A stretch of 64,000 nucleotides of DNA from positions 1 through 64,000 of the forward strand of contig JAKQNR010000020.1 of assembly GCA_029565685.1 (NCBI GenBank). Reading direction: 5' to 3'. The stretch comes from a bacterium (GTDB taxonomy: Bacteria; Zhuqueibacterota; Zhuqueibacteria; Residuimicrobiales; Residuimicrobiaceae). The position numbers were made by a program, and so were the translations under genes. The notes beneath the pieces were generated by a model that did not search any database, was not told the origin of the DNA, and was given only the letters and a program-made list of their open reading frames with translations. This document shows, piece by piece, positions 33,006 through 41,917 of the stretch (the first letter of the stretch is position 1; each line of letters begins with the position of its first letter).

Positions 33006-33431
33006 TTACAAAACAAACCTTCTGATCCCTTCCTTTGAAAGCTCGACAATGAAATTTATCAGCAAACCGATTGACGCTTTGGCCGATTGCCTATAGGTCA
33101 ATATTGGCGCCTCAACTATCGGTATTAATTTGTCTATCACTTTGATTTCAAGAATTTTTTTATTTTCGACAAGCACATCTAAATGGCATCCGCAATCGAG
33201 GTGAAGGCCTTTGTATGCCATGGGTATGCGTTTTGGGATCTTAAAAGCAATATCAACCAGAAAAAATTCTCTCGCAAGACATCGCTCATAAGCAGATTCC
33301 AATAAGCCAGGTCCAAACTTTCTATGAACCTCGATTGCACCGCCGATGATCTTGTTCGATAAATCATCGAATTGTAGATTCTTCGTGCCCTTGGTGAACT
33401 TTATGGATGAATCATTTTGCCTAAAGACCAT
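33006..33431 (-). CDS. GxxExxY-family protein
   Basis: The core reads DLSNKIIGGAIEVHRKFGPGLLESAYE, with the name-giving GLLESAY (GxxExxY) motif, then YKGLHLDCGCHLDVLVENK, LEIKVIDKL and ASIGLLINF. This is the small family common in KSB1, Bacteroidetes and Nitrospirae genomes; a nuclease-like (PD-(D/E)xK-resembling) fold with the D-x-L-V-E-N-K and E-I-K residues is often suggested, without known function. The frame is open up to 33596, but family members start near DLSNKI, so an ATG at 33431 (MVFRQNDSS) is the likely start; no good ribosome binding site is visible. The upstream DNA resembles repeats of the FTKGTKN type often seen near such genes. Confidence 0.85.
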   Translation of the reverse strand: MVFRQNDSSIKFTKGTKNLQFDDLSNKIIGGAIEVHRKFGPGLLESAYERCLAREFFLVDIAFKIPKRIPMAYKGLHLDCGCHLDVLVENKKILEIKVIDKLIPIVEAPILTYRQSAKASIGLLINFIVELSKEGIRRFVL

Positions 33432-33635
33432 GCATTCAATAGATAGAATTCTCTCACGGAATTTGTCGACAACCGGCTTCACCACACTTGCGATTGCATC
33501 GCGACCTCGGTCGTTGGCTTGCGGCTTTATTAGACCTTTCGGCCGTCTGCGAATCTGTTGCCGGCCGGCGGAAAATGTTATGCTTTCCACAGGCAAGATG
33601 GCTTACGTGAAAAAATGAAAAGCGTAGGGTGTTCC

Positions 33636-35093
33636 ATGCGTCCGAAAATCTTTATGCTGGACCAATTTCTCCTCGAGCGAATCATCCAGGAAGCCTTTGA
33701 GGTGTTGAGCCGGGTCGGCGTGCTGGTGGAAAACCCTGAAGCGACTCAGCTGTTGCTGGATGGGGGCTGCGTGTTGCACAACCGACGGGTGTGCATTCCG
33801 CAGGCCTTGGTGGAAAAAGCGCTGTACACGGTTCCTTCAACCTTAATCCTCTATGATCGCGACGGCAAGCCGGCCTTGGATTTGAGCGAGGATCGGATTC
33901 ATTTCAATCCCGGCTCCTCGGCGCTGCGCATTTTGGACTGGCCGTCGCAACAGGAGAGACGGCCGCAGACCGCAGATCTCATCCGTCTGGCCCGTTTAAC
34001 CGATCGTCTGCCGCATCTGGCGGCGCAGAGCACCGGGCTGGTGGCCGGGGATGTTCCTCAGGCAGTGGTGGATCGCTATCGTCTGTATCTGGCCCTGATA
34101 CATTCGTCCAAACCGATCATCACCGGCACGTTCACCCTGCTCGGCTTCAAGGTGATGCATGATCTGCTTGCTGCGGTGCGCGGCGGGCAAAAGGCTTTGC
34201 GCCATAAACCCCTGGCTGTCTTTGACTGTTGTCCGTCTCCGCCGTTGAAATGGAGCAGACTGACCAGTCAGGCGTTGATCGATTGCAGCCGGGCCGGCAT
34301 CCCGGTCGAGCTGGTGTCCATGCCGCTCACCGCGGCGACAGCGCCTGCCACTTTGGCCGGCAGTCTGGTACAACATACCGCGGAGACGTTGAGCGGGATC
34401 GTCCTTAGCCAACTGGCCGCGGCCGGTGCGCCCGTGATCTATGGCGGTTCGCCGGTGGCCATGGATCCGCGTACCGGGACCACTCCCATGGGCGCCATTG
34501 AAACCATGATGATCGAATGCGGCTATGTGCAGATCGGCAAGTATTTCAATCTTCCCACGCACGCCTACATGTCCTTGACCGATGCCAAGGTGCTGGACGC
34601 CCAGTCCGGACTGGAGGCCGCGATGGGCGCCGTGCTCGCCGGTTTGGCTGGAGTTAATGTGGTCTCTGGCCCAGGCATGATGGATTTCGAAAATTGTCTG
34701 TCGCTGGAAAAACTGATCATCGATCATGAGATCTGCGGAATGATTCATCGACTGGTGCGTGGCATCGAGCCGCGCGGCGATCAGCTGGCTGCGGATTTAT
34801 TCGGAGATCTGGAGTCCGGCGATTTGTTTTTCACCTCTGAGCACACGCTGAATTTTATGCGCAGAGAGATCGCTGTGCCTGGACCGGTCATCGATCGGGA
34901 TCCCTATGAAGTGCGCCGGCGCAAGGCCGGTCATTCCATCGGCGAGCGCAGCCATCAGCGGCTGCAGGAACTGCTCTCCGCTCCTGCGCCACAGCCGCTG
35001 CCGGAGGCGACGGCGCGGGAGCTGCGTCGCATCATGACCGCTGATGCCCAACGGCATGGTCTGCGGACTCTGCCGGACGGCGAGCAAGGCTGA
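33636..35093 (+). CDS. MttB-family (non-pyrrolysine) methyltransferase
   Basis: 485 residues from ATG 33636; ATG 33615 would add seven. The sequence matches the trimethylamine methyltransferase (MttB/MtgB) family: start RPKIFMLDQFLLERIIQEAFEVLSRVGV, then RIHFNPGSSALRILDW, GGSPVAMDPRTGTTPMGAIE and GVNVVSGPGMMDFENCLSLE. There is no in-frame TAG, so pyrrolysine is absent and the substrate is likely a quaternary amine such as a betaine rather than trimethylamine. Such enzymes transfer a methyl group to a cognate corrinoid protein, but no corrinoid protein or MtqA-type partner gene is adjacent. The gene is transcribed away from the GxxExxY gene, and the Rnf cluster follows after 140 bases. Confidence 0.9.
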   Translation: MRPKIFMLDQFLLERIIQEAFEVLSRVGVLVENPEATQLLLDGGCVLHNRRVCIPQALVEKALYTVPSTLILYDRDGKPALDLSEDRIHFNPGSSALRILDWPSQQERRPQTADLIRLARLTDRLPHLAAQSTGLVAGDVPQAVVDRYRLYLALIHSSKPIITGTFTLLGFKVMHDLLAAVRGGQKALRHKPLAVFDCCPSPPLKWSRLTSQALIDCSRAGIPVELVSMPLTAATAPATLAGSLVQHTAETLSGIVLSQLAAAGAPVIYGGSPVAMDPRTGTTPMGAIETMMIECGYVQIGKYFNLPTHAYMSLTDAKVLDAQSGLEAAMGAVLAGLAGVNVVSGPGMMDFENCLSLEKLIIDHEICGMIHRLVRGIEPRGDQLAADLFGDLESGDLFFTSEHTLNFMRREIAVPGPVIDRDPYEVRRRKAGHSIGERSHQRLQELLSAPAPQPLPEATARELRRIMTADAQRHGLRTLPDGEQG

Positions 35094-35235
35094 ACGGTGT
35101 TCATTGATTAGCCGCGGCGCCATCCCTAGACCGTGCGGCGGAGCATGGAAGGAATTTTTTTTCTTGTAATGCTGCATTAATTTCACCAAATTATACATTA
35201 ATCGTTTGCCATTTTAATTCAGCAATGTATCGGCC

Positions 35236-35733
35236 ATGGATAGGTCTGTGCACGGATCAGCTCTGCATGGTCCGGATTGTTCCCAATCGTTTGCTTCCCT
35301 GACCAAGGATCATGTGCGCGTCACTGATGTCGACGGCGGTTTCGCGGTTTTGCGCATCCCGGTTCTTTCCGCCTGCGCCGGTTGCCACAACAAATGCCTG
35401 ATGGCCGGTGAGCAGCAGATGAGGACTTTACGCCTGCCCCTGCCCGAGGGAATGCAGTGTGCGCCCGGCGATTCTGTGGACCTTCAAATTGATCCGCGGT
35501 TCGTCGCCAAAGCCTCTTTCCTCCTCTATATGATTCCAGCCGTACTCTTGTTTCTTTTTGCCCTGTTGGGCAGAGTGCTCGCCGCATTCTTGGGCCTGCA
35601 GGATCCTGATCTGGGTTCGTTGCTGGCCATTTTTTTTTCAATCCCATTGCTGATCTGGTGCATTACGTATGCGCGTAAAAAAATGGGTGGTGTGGAAAAC
35701 ATACGCATTATAACAAGGAGCCGAGAAGCATGA
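35236..35733 (+). CDS. rseC: RseC-family protein (SoxR-reducing system component)
   Basis: 165 residues. The N-terminal domain contains the RseC cysteine cluster SACAGCHNKC after VRVTDVDGGFAVLRI, then a short barrel (GDSVDLQIDP). Two membrane helices (FLLYMIPAVLLFLFALLG and LLAIFFSIPLLIWCITYA) and a basic end follow. RseC homologs precede rnf genes in many Bacteroidetes and are thought to help the complex or use its electrons. Here it overlaps rnfB by four bases. Start at ATG 35236; the ribosome binding site is weak. Confidence 0.88.
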   Translation: MDRSVHGSALHGPDCSQSFASLTKDHVRVTDVDGGFAVLRIPVLSACAGCHNKCLMAGEQQMRTLRLPLPEGMQCAPGDSVDLQIDPRFVAKASFLLYMIPAVLLFLFALLGRVLAAFLGLQDPDLGSLLAIFFSIPLLIWCITYARKKMGGVENIRIITRSREA

Positions 35734-36578
35734 ATCCTGTGTTGATCTCAACCGCCGTGATGGGAGGTTTGGGGTTGTTCTGTGCCGGCGTTTTATATTT
35801 TGCTGCTCGCGTCTTTTATACGCAGGAAGACCCGCGGATCGACCTGGTAACGGCCTTGCTGGCGAACAGCAATTGCGGCGCCTGCGGTTATCCAGGTTGC
35901 CGGGCTTATGCCGATGCGCTGATCTCCGGTCAGGCGAAGAGCAAATGCCCGGTGACCAGTTCGGAAAACATGGCGCAGATCAGTCGGCTGCTCGGCGCTT
36001 CGCTGGCCGACCTGGAGTCCATGGTGGCGGTCATTCATTGCAATGGGGATTCTTCCGCCGCCAAGTTTGTCGGCACGTATTACGGCATCAATGATTGCCG
36101 CGCCGCGCAGTTGATCGGCGGAGTGGAAAAAATGTGCCCCTACGGCTGCATCGGTCTGGGCACCTGCATCTCCGTCTGTCCCAGCAGCGCCATTGTGAAA
36201 AAGGGCCGCATCGTCGAGGTGATCCGCAGCCGTTGCATCGGCTGCGGCAAGTGCGTGGAGGTGTGCCCGCGCAGAATCATCTCGCTGGTGCCGGCGAGCA
36301 AGGATGTGGTGATCGCATGCCGCTCGCATGACCGGGCGCCGCTGGTGAAAGAATACTGCCAGGTCGGCTGCATTGTGTGCAAAAAGTGCATCAAGACCTG
36401 TCCGGTCGGCGCCATCTCCGAGGACGACAATCTGGTCAAGATCGATTACAACCTGTGTACCAGCTGCGGCGAATGCGTCGCCGTGTGTCCACAGAACACC
36501 ATTCGGGCGCTGATTCCGGACCGCGATCGCAGCGCCTTTAAAGCGAAAACCGCGCAAGCCGTGGAGGTGGAAAAATAG
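35730..36578 (+). CDS. rnfB: Rnf complex subunit B (ferredoxin-type electron carrier)
   Basis: 282 residues: an N-terminal membrane helix (VMGGLGLFCAGVLYFAA), a Cys domain with NSNCGACGYPGC-x-AYADA, typical of RnfB, then a rich ferredoxin region. I count four CxxC-type clusters: CPYGCIGLGTCISVCP, CIGCGKCVEVCP, CIVCKKCIKTCP and CTSCGECVAVCP. The gene follows rseC with a four-base overlap and precedes rnfC by three bases. RnfB passes electrons from soluble ferredoxin into the membrane complex. More ferredoxin motifs than in proteobacterial RnfB, close to Bacteroidetes and clostridial forms. Confidence 0.95.
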   Translation: MNPVLISTAVMGGLGLFCAGVLYFAARVFYTQEDPRIDLVTALLANSNCGACGYPGCRAYADALISGQAKSKCPVTSSENMAQISRLLGASLADLESMVAVIHCNGDSSAAKFVGTYYGINDCRAAQLIGGVEKMCPYGCIGLGTCISVCPSSAIVKKGRIVEVIRSRCIGCGKCVEVCPRRIISLVPASKDVVIACRSHDRAPLVKEYCQVGCIVCKKCIKTCPVGAISEDDNLVKIDYNLCTSCGECVAVCPQNTIRALIPDRDRSAFKAKTAQAVEVEK

Positions 36579-36581
36579 CCT

Positions 36582-37931
36582 ATGATGCCTGCTGTGAAAA
36601 AAGTGACGTTTTCCAAAGGCGGCATTCATCCGCCGGAGCGAAAGGAACTGGTCGATTCCAGCCGATACAGCGTTCTGCCCAATCCGCAAGAGTTGCTCAT
36701 TCCGCTGAACCAGCATCTGGGCGCGCCCTCGAAGGTGGTTGTGGAAGCACGGGCCGAGGTTCAGGCGTTGCAAAAGATCGCGGAGCCGGCCGGATTTGTC
36801 AGCGTCAGCGTGCATACCCCGCTGGCCGGCAAGATCAAGTCCATCAGCCGTCGGGATCTGCTCGGAAGTCTCGGCGAAGCGGTACAGATCACCGTGACCC
36901 CCGATCAACCGCCGTTTATGGATTTCAACGCCGACTCGCCGGCGCCGGACTTGGAGCATCTGAGCAGCGAGGATATTCTGGCGTGCTGCATAGAGGCAGG
37001 CCTGGTGGGCATGGGCGGCGCTGCTTTTCCCACCCACGTCAAGCTTACGCCGCCGAAAGAGACCCGGGTGGAAACCGTGATCCTCAACGGGGCGGAATGC
37101 GAGCCGTATTTGACCGCGGACGATTGCTTGATGCAAAATTTTCCGCACAAAGTGGCGTACGGCCTTTTGCTGATGCTCAAGGTGCTGTCTGCCAAAAAGG
37201 GCATCATCGCTCTGGAGGACAATAAATCAACAGCGGCGAAAAAGCTCGCGGCGGTGGTCGCTGACTTTCCCAATCTCTCCGTGGTCCTGGCCAAAACGAA
37301 ATATCCACAGGGCGCGGAAAAACAACTGGTGCACGCAGTGTTGAACCGCATCATCCCCCTGGGAAAGCTTCCGGCTCATGTGGGGGTGCTGGTACAGAAC
37401 GTGGCCACAGCGGCCGCGCTTTATGAAGCGGTGCAATTCAAACTGCCCCTGATCCGCCGCATCGTTACTGTTTCCGGCGGCGCGGTGGCAAAACCGCAGA
37501 ACGTTCTGGCGCCGATCGGCGTTTCCGGAAAAGAGTTGCTCGAGTTCTGCGGCGGCGCCAAGAAGGAGATCGCCGCTATTGTGTACGGCGGTCCGATGAT
37601 GGGCAAGAGCACTCATCGTATTGAAACGCCGGTGACCAAGGGCACGAGCGGCATCCTCTATCTGACGGCTGAAGAGGTGCACACCTATGAGGAACGGGAG
37701 TGCCTGCGCTGCGGTAACTGTCACCGGGTGTGCCCCATGGGCCTGGTGCCGAACGAGGTGATGAATTATATGAAATACGGCCTGTACGATAAGGTAGAAG
37801 ATGCGCTCGCTTGCATCGAATGCGGCACCTGCGTGTATGCCTGCCCGGCGCACAAGCGCTTGACTCAGTGGTGCCGTTTGGCCAAATATGAATGGCGCCG
37901 GCGTGAAGCCAAGAAGCAGGGAAAGGAGTAG
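36582..37931 (+). CDS. rnfC: Rnf complex subunit C (NADH-binding, Fe-S)
   Basis: 449 residues. Opens with the RnfC signature FSKGGIHPPERKELVDSS, then IPLNQHLGAPSKVVV and HTPLAGKIKSI, a flavin/NAD-binding region VGMGGAAFPTHVKL and ILNGAECEPYLTADDCLM (the NuoF-like loop), and two 4Fe-4S motifs CLRCGNCHRVCPMGLVP and CIECGTCVYACPAHKRL. It carries the NAD(H) site of the ferredoxin:NAD oxidoreductase. Tightly packed: three bases to rnfD. Confidence 0.97.
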   Translation: MMPAVKKVTFSKGGIHPPERKELVDSSRYSVLPNPQELLIPLNQHLGAPSKVVVEARAEVQALQKIAEPAGFVSVSVHTPLAGKIKSISRRDLLGSLGEAVQITVTPDQPPFMDFNADSPAPDLEHLSSEDILACCIEAGLVGMGGAAFPTHVKLTPPKETRVETVILNGAECEPYLTADDCLMQNFPHKVAYGLLLMLKVLSAKKGIIALEDNKSTAAKKLAAVVADFPNLSVVLAKTKYPQGAEKQLVHAVLNRIIPLGKLPAHVGVLVQNVATAAALYEAVQFKLPLIRRIVTVSGGAVAKPQNVLAPIGVSGKELLEFCGGAKKEIAAIVYGGPMMGKSTHRIETPVTKGTSGILYLTAEEVHTYEERECLRCGNCHRVCPMGLVPNEVMNYMKYGLYDKVEDALACIECGTCVYACPAHKRLTQWCRLAKYEWRRREAKKQGKE

Positions 37932-37934
37932 GCC

Positions 37935-39020
37935 ATGGCAGAAGAAACCCGTATCAGCACCGCGGTGGAAATGCCTCCAAATCAGATAGATCTGCCCATC
38001 GAAAATATGCGGCTGCAAAGTTCGCCCTATATCGCGGCGGAGACCTCCATTCCCAAAGTCATGTACAATGTGGTGATCGCTCTGCTGCCGGTCACCCTGT
38101 GGTCCTTTTGGGCTTTCGGCCTTCGAGCGGTCGGCGTGATGGCTTCGAGCATTCTGTTCATGCTGGCCTTCGAATATTTTTTTGCTCGTTTTCGCCATCC
38201 GCATCAGGAGGCTTGGCGCCAGACGCTCGATGGCAGCGCTCTGGTCTCCGGCGTTCTGCTCGGCTTGAATCTCGGCCCGACCAGCCCTTGGTGGATCATG
38301 ATGGTCGGCGCCCTGATCGCCATGGGACTTGGCAAGCACGCCTACGGAGGATTAGGCCGGAATCCATTCAACCCGGTTCTGGTTGGACGAGTGTTTCTGT
38401 TGATCTCCTTTCCGGCGCAGATGACTTCCTGGAAAGCGGCGAGCTGGTTGAATCGGGACGCGGATCCGCTGTTGAACCTCGACGCAGTGACCTCCGCCAC
38501 TCCGTTGGGCGCCTTAAAGGAGGGGGGCTGGAGCAAGTTCCTCGACGCGTTCAGCCAAACAGATCTGTGGAACTATATCCTGTTCAACAAGGGCGGCTGT
38601 CTAGGCGATGTCTCTTTGTTTATGCTGCTGCTCGGCGGGCTGTATCTGCTCGGCCGCAAGATCATCACCTGGCAGATTCCGCTATCCTACGTGGCCGTGG
38701 TCGCATTGATCACCGGCGTTATGCATCTCGTGGATCCGGCGCACTATGCCAGTCCACTGTTTCATCTTGCCACCGGCTCGCTGATGTTGGGCGCTTTTTT
38801 TATGGCCACGGATATGGTCACCTCGCCGGTGTCGCGGAGCGGGCAGCTTGTTTTCGGTGCCGGCTGCGGAGTGCTGACCGCAGCCATCCGCCTGTGGGGC
38901 AGTTTTCCGGAAGGCGTCAGCTTTGCCATCCTGATCATGAACGGGCTGACGCCTCTGATCGATAAATGGACCAAACCGGCTCTCTTCGGTGCGGTGAAGA
39001 TGAAGGAGGCAAAATTATGA
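37935..39020 (+). CDS. rnfD: Rnf complex subunit D (membrane, FMN-linked)
   Basis: 361 residues with about nine membrane segments and the RnfD/NqrB signature: PYIAAETSIPKVMYNVVIAL, LGKHAYGGLGRNPFNPVLVG, and the flavin-attachment-like site DAVTSATPLGALK (covalent FMN to a Thr in the family). NAME-like GCLGDVSLFMLLLGGLYLL and FFMATDMVTSPVS follow. It forms part of the ion channel. The stop overlaps the rnfG start (ATGA). Confidence 0.96.
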   Translation: MAEETRISTAVEMPPNQIDLPIENMRLQSSPYIAAETSIPKVMYNVVIALLPVTLWSFWAFGLRAVGVMASSILFMLAFEYFFARFRHPHQEAWRQTLDGSALVSGVLLGLNLGPTSPWWIMMVGALIAMGLGKHAYGGLGRNPFNPVLVGRVFLLISFPAQMTSWKAASWLNRDADPLLNLDAVTSATPLGALKEGGWSKFLDAFSQTDLWNYILFNKGGCLGDVSLFMLLLGGLYLLGRKIITWQIPLSYVAVVALITGVMHLVDPAHYASPLFHLATGSLMLGAFFMATDMVTSPVSRSGQLVFGAGCGVLTAAIRLWGSFPEGVSFAILIMNGLTPLIDKWTKPALFGAVKMKEAKL

Positions 39021-39619
39021 GTGCTGAACCAATTCACGCAACCGGTCAACCAAAGCCTCAGGTCTCGCCCAGAATCATTGCGCCGATTTTCATCATTGCT
39101 CTTTTTTCCGGCCTGGCTCTGGCGCTGGTGAACAGCGCCACGGCCGAGCGGATCCGCCTGGTCAAGGAAAAAGAGCTCAACGACGCTCTGGCTCTGGTGA
39201 TGCCGGGATTTGACAATCAGCCGGCCATGGAGAAAATAGAAAAGGATCAGGGAAAACAGGGACGCCTGATCTTTTATCCGGCGAAAAAAGGCGACCAGTT
39301 GATGGGCTATGCGGTAGAGAGCACGGTGTTCACCGGTTACAGCGGTGAAGTGGCGGTTATCTACGGCGTGTCAGCAGACGGCGTGGTCGGCCGCGTCAAG
39401 TTGTTGCGGCATAATGAGACGCCGGGACTGGGCAGCAAGGCCGGTTTGCCGGGCTTTTTAAACCAGTTTGAAAAATCTTCTCTGGCCAGCTTTCGCTATC
39501 AGGTGAAAAAGGACGGCGGCCAGGTGGATGCGGTGACCGGCGCCACCATCTCCAGTCGCGCGGTCGCACTGGCGGTGGAAAGAGGGCTGCAGGACCTGAA
39601 GCTGGTTGTGGGAAATTAA
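39017..39619 (+). CDS. rnfG: Rnf complex subunit G (periplasmic FMN protein)
   Basis: 200 residues from ATG 39017, which overlaps the rnfD stop. One N-terminal helix (IIAPIFIIALFSGLALALV) anchors a periplasmic FMN_bind domain with FTGYSGEVAVIYGVSADGVV, HNETPGLGSKAG and the covalent-flavin motif DAVTGATISSRAV, where the Thr of GAT carries FMN through phosphoester. It passes electrons across the periplasmic side of the complex. Confidence 0.95.
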   Translation: MSAEPIHATGQPKPQVSPRIIAPIFIIALFSGLALALVNSATAERIRLVKEKELNDALALVMPGFDNQPAMEKIEKDQGKQGRLIFYPAKKGDQLMGYAVESTVFTGYSGEVAVIYGVSADGVVGRVKLLRHNETPGLGSKAGLPGFLNQFEKSSLASFRYQVKKDGGQVDAVTGATISSRAVALAVERGLQDLKLVVGN

Positions 39620-39636
39620 TTATTGAGGATGTGAAC

Positions 39637-40251
39637 ATGAGCTCTGCCAAAAAGACCGCAGGTTCTGTTTTTAAAAACGGCCTGATTGTGGAAAATCCCA
39701 CGTTGCGCATGTTGCTGGGCATGTGCCCGACTCTGGCGGTTTCCACCTCCGCTGTCAATGCGGTGGGGATGGGACTGTCCGCCACACTGGTTCTCATCTT
39801 GTCCAATGTGGTGATCTCGCTTCTGCGAAAAATGATTCCGGAAAAATTGCGCATTCCGGGGTATATCGTGGTGATCGCCACCTTTGTCACCATGACCGAC
39901 TTGGCTTTGCACGCTTTTTTCCCCGATATCCATAAAGCGTTGGGCATCTTTATCCCTTTGATCGTGGTGAACTGCATCATTCTCGGCCGCGCCGAGGCCT
40001 TTGCCGGCAAGAATCCGGTGCTGCTGTCCGCGGTCGACGGCCTGGCCATGGGATTGGGTTTCACCAGCGGCCTGCTGATCCTCGGTATGGTGCGTGAAAT
40101 TCTCGGCAACGGCACGTTTTTCGGCCTCCAGGTTCTCTCCGCCTCTTTTCCCCAGGTGATCGTGATGATCCTGCCGGCCGGAGCGTTTATCACTCTGGGT
40201 CTCACCATCGCTGCCGCCAACTGGATTGAATCAAGGAGGAAAAACGCATGA
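39637..40251 (+). CDS. rnfE: Rnf complex subunit E (membrane)
   Basis: 204 residues starting at ATG 39637, seven bases after gagga (a GTG two codons earlier is less likely). Six membrane segments; signature FKNGLIVENPTLRMLLGMCP and LAVSTSAVNAVGMGLSATLV near the start, IPLIVVNCIILGRAEAFA in the middle. RnfE and RnfA are antiparallel homologs that bind a shared 2Fe-2S cluster (Cys in the CP motif) and carry the ion-translocating core. Overlaps rnfA by four bases. Confidence 0.95.
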   Translation: MSSAKKTAGSVFKNGLIVENPTLRMLLGMCPTLAVSTSAVNAVGMGLSATLVLILSNVVISLLRKMIPEKLRIPGYIVVIATFVTMTDLALHAFFPDIHKALGIFIPLIVVNCIILGRAEAFAGKNPVLLSAVDGLAMGLGFTSGLLILGMVREILGNGTFFGLQVLSASFPQVIVMILPAGAFITLGLTIAAANWIESRRKNA

Positions 40252-40847
40252 GCGCCGAACCCATGACCGTCGCCTCCATGCTCACGCTGCTGTTCAGCGC
40301 GATCATGATCAACAACGTTATCTTTGCCCGTTTTTTAGGCATCTGTCCCTATCTCGGCGTATCCAATTCCATCGAGACCGCCACCGGAATGGCCATGGCC
40401 GTGACCTTTGTCATGACCCTGTGCGCCATCGTCACCTGGCCGATTCAGAGGTACATTTTGAATCCGCTGCATTTGGAGTACTTGCAGACCATCGTATTCA
40501 TCCTGGTGATCGCCAGCCTGGTGCAGTTCGTCGAGCTGTTCATGCGCAAATACGCCAGAGGATTGTTCGATGCGCTGGGCATCTATTTGCCGCTCATCAC
40601 CACCAACTGCGCGGTGCTCGGCATTGCGATTTTGTGCATCAAGTTAAACTACAACCTGGTGCAATCCATCATTTTTTCGTTCGCCAGCGCGCTCGGCTTT
40701 GGCATGGCGTTGATCATCTTTGCCGGAATCCGCGAGCGGTTCGAGGTGACGGACATTCCCGGGCCCATGCACGGCGCTGCCATCGGCCTCATCACCGCCG
40801 GCATTTTGGCCATGGCGTTCACCGGTTTTTCCGGCATGGTTAAATAA
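40248..40847 (+). CDS. rnfA: Rnf complex subunit A (membrane)
   Basis: 199 residues, six membrane segments. Starts LTLLFSAIMINNVIFARFLG, with GICPYLGVSNSIETATGMAM and the mirrored motif LPLITTNCAVLGIAILC, as in all RnfA/NqrE proteins. It pairs with RnfE. This is the last gene of the cluster in the order B-C-D-G-E-A, which is that of Bacteroidetes; no clear terminator is visible before the next gene 59 bases on. Confidence 0.95.
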   Translation: MSAEPMTVASMLTLLFSAIMINNVIFARFLGICPYLGVSNSIETATGMAMAVTFVMTLCAIVTWPIQRYILNPLHLEYLQTIVFILVIASLVQFVELFMRKYARGLFDALGIYLPLITTNCAVLGIAILCIKLNYNLVQSIIFSFASALGFGMALIIFAGIRERFEVTDIPGPMHGAAIGLITAGILAMAFTGFSGMVK

Positions 40848-40906
40848 AAAGGCCAGCGCCCGGCCGTTCCGACGTCGGCCCGGACGATGCACGGATCCTA
40901 CTTGAT

Positions 40907-41740
40907 ATGGAATCGAACAGGACGATGCATGCTCGATTGCGTCTAAGCGGGTGGCTTTTTTTAATTCTCACCCTGAACGCGTTCGCCGCTGATCCTGAAG
41001 AGACGCCCGTCGCCTCTGTCCTGCACAACGATTTTTCAGAGTGCGTGCAGACCGGCGTGACCTTGCTCAAAGCGCCGCTGCACTTTTCTTCAGAACAGTG
41101 GCTGGCCGCATCCGCTGTGCTGGCCGCCACTGTTGCCCTGTTCGCCGTCGATAAGGACATACGCCGCTTTGCACAGCATCAGCGTTCATCCTTCAACGAT
41201 CACTTGTTCTCAGTGGATCGTTATTACGGCAACGGCTGCACTCTGCTGTTGACCGGAGGAGTGTATGCGGCGGGACTGGTTTTTAACCAGTCGGGCTGGC
41301 GCAGGGCTGGACTGCGCGCCACCCAGGCTTGCGCCTATTCAGCCTTGATGATAGCGGCCGGCAAAGCAGCCATCGGTCGCCGGCGCCCCAAGGCAGGCGA
41401 CAGCCAGCTGTTCTTCAAACCCTTCACGCTTCAGGACGACTTGGCTTCTCTGCCCAGCGGCCACGTCGCTCTCTCTTTCGCCGCCGCCACTGTGTGGGCC
41501 GGTTCAACGCAGGCTACCTGGGGCAAAATCTTGTGCTATAGCTCGGCCGGCGTGATCACCGCCGCGCGCCTCTATCATGACGTTCACTGGTTTTCCGACG
41601 TTTTTCTCGGCAGCGCTATCGGCTGCTGGGTCGGCTCCCAAGTTTTGTGTAAACGGCCTTCGACTTCCTCCGCCCAAGCCGGCCGCCGCTGGCATCTAAC
41701 CTGTTCCGTAGAGCGTGTAGGGGTGATATTCGCGTGGTAA
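40907..41740 (+). CDS. PAP2-family membrane phosphatase
   Basis: 277 residues; a signal-like or first membrane helix (LRLSGWLFLILTLNAFAA) and further helices. The three catalytic motifs of type 2 phosphatidic acid phosphatases are all present: KAAIGRRRPK (K-x6-RP), SLPSGHVALSF (PSGH) and RLYHDVHWFSDVFLG (R-x5-H-x3-D). It may dephosphorylate undecaprenyl diphosphate, phosphatidic acid or an analogous lipid; the substrate cannot be told. An ATG at 40925 is an alternative start. Ribosome binding site poor. No clear partner in the neighbourhood. Confidence 0.92.
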   Translation: MESNRTMHARLRLSGWLFLILTLNAFAADPEETPVASVLHNDFSECVQTGVTLLKAPLHFSSEQWLAASAVLAATVALFAVDKDIRRFAQHQRSSFNDHLFSVDRYYGNGCTLLLTGGVYAAGLVFNQSGWRRAGLRATQACAYSALMIAAGKAAIGRRRPKAGDSQLFFKPFTLQDDLASLPSGHVALSFAAATVWAGSTQATWGKILCYSSAGVITAARLYHDVHWFSDVFLGSAIGCWVGSQVLCKRPSTSSAQAGRRWHLTCSVERVGVIFAW

Positions 41741-41917
41741 GGGCGCCGGCCGGCTTCGAACCACCGAGGCGTTGGCGACGTTCTCAGCCTTTGCGTGCGG
41801 CGACGCGGTTTTTCCCCTTGTCTTTTTCTGCGGATTCTTGTATTATCTACCTTGTGTTATCGCATTCTGCGGTTTCTGCCGTGAGTTGGAAAGGGTCCCA
41901 TTGCATCGAGGCTGATC

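Noticed and set aside
33432-33596. N-terminal extension of the GxxExxY protein
   Set aside because: Members of the family start near DLSNKI; the extension overlaps the presumed promoter of the MttB gene and looks like non-coding DNA.
35100-35235. Riboswitch or leader upstream of the rnf cluster
   Set aside because: The 140-base region is AT-rich with no conserved structured motif that I can recognise; no terminator-like switch is visible.
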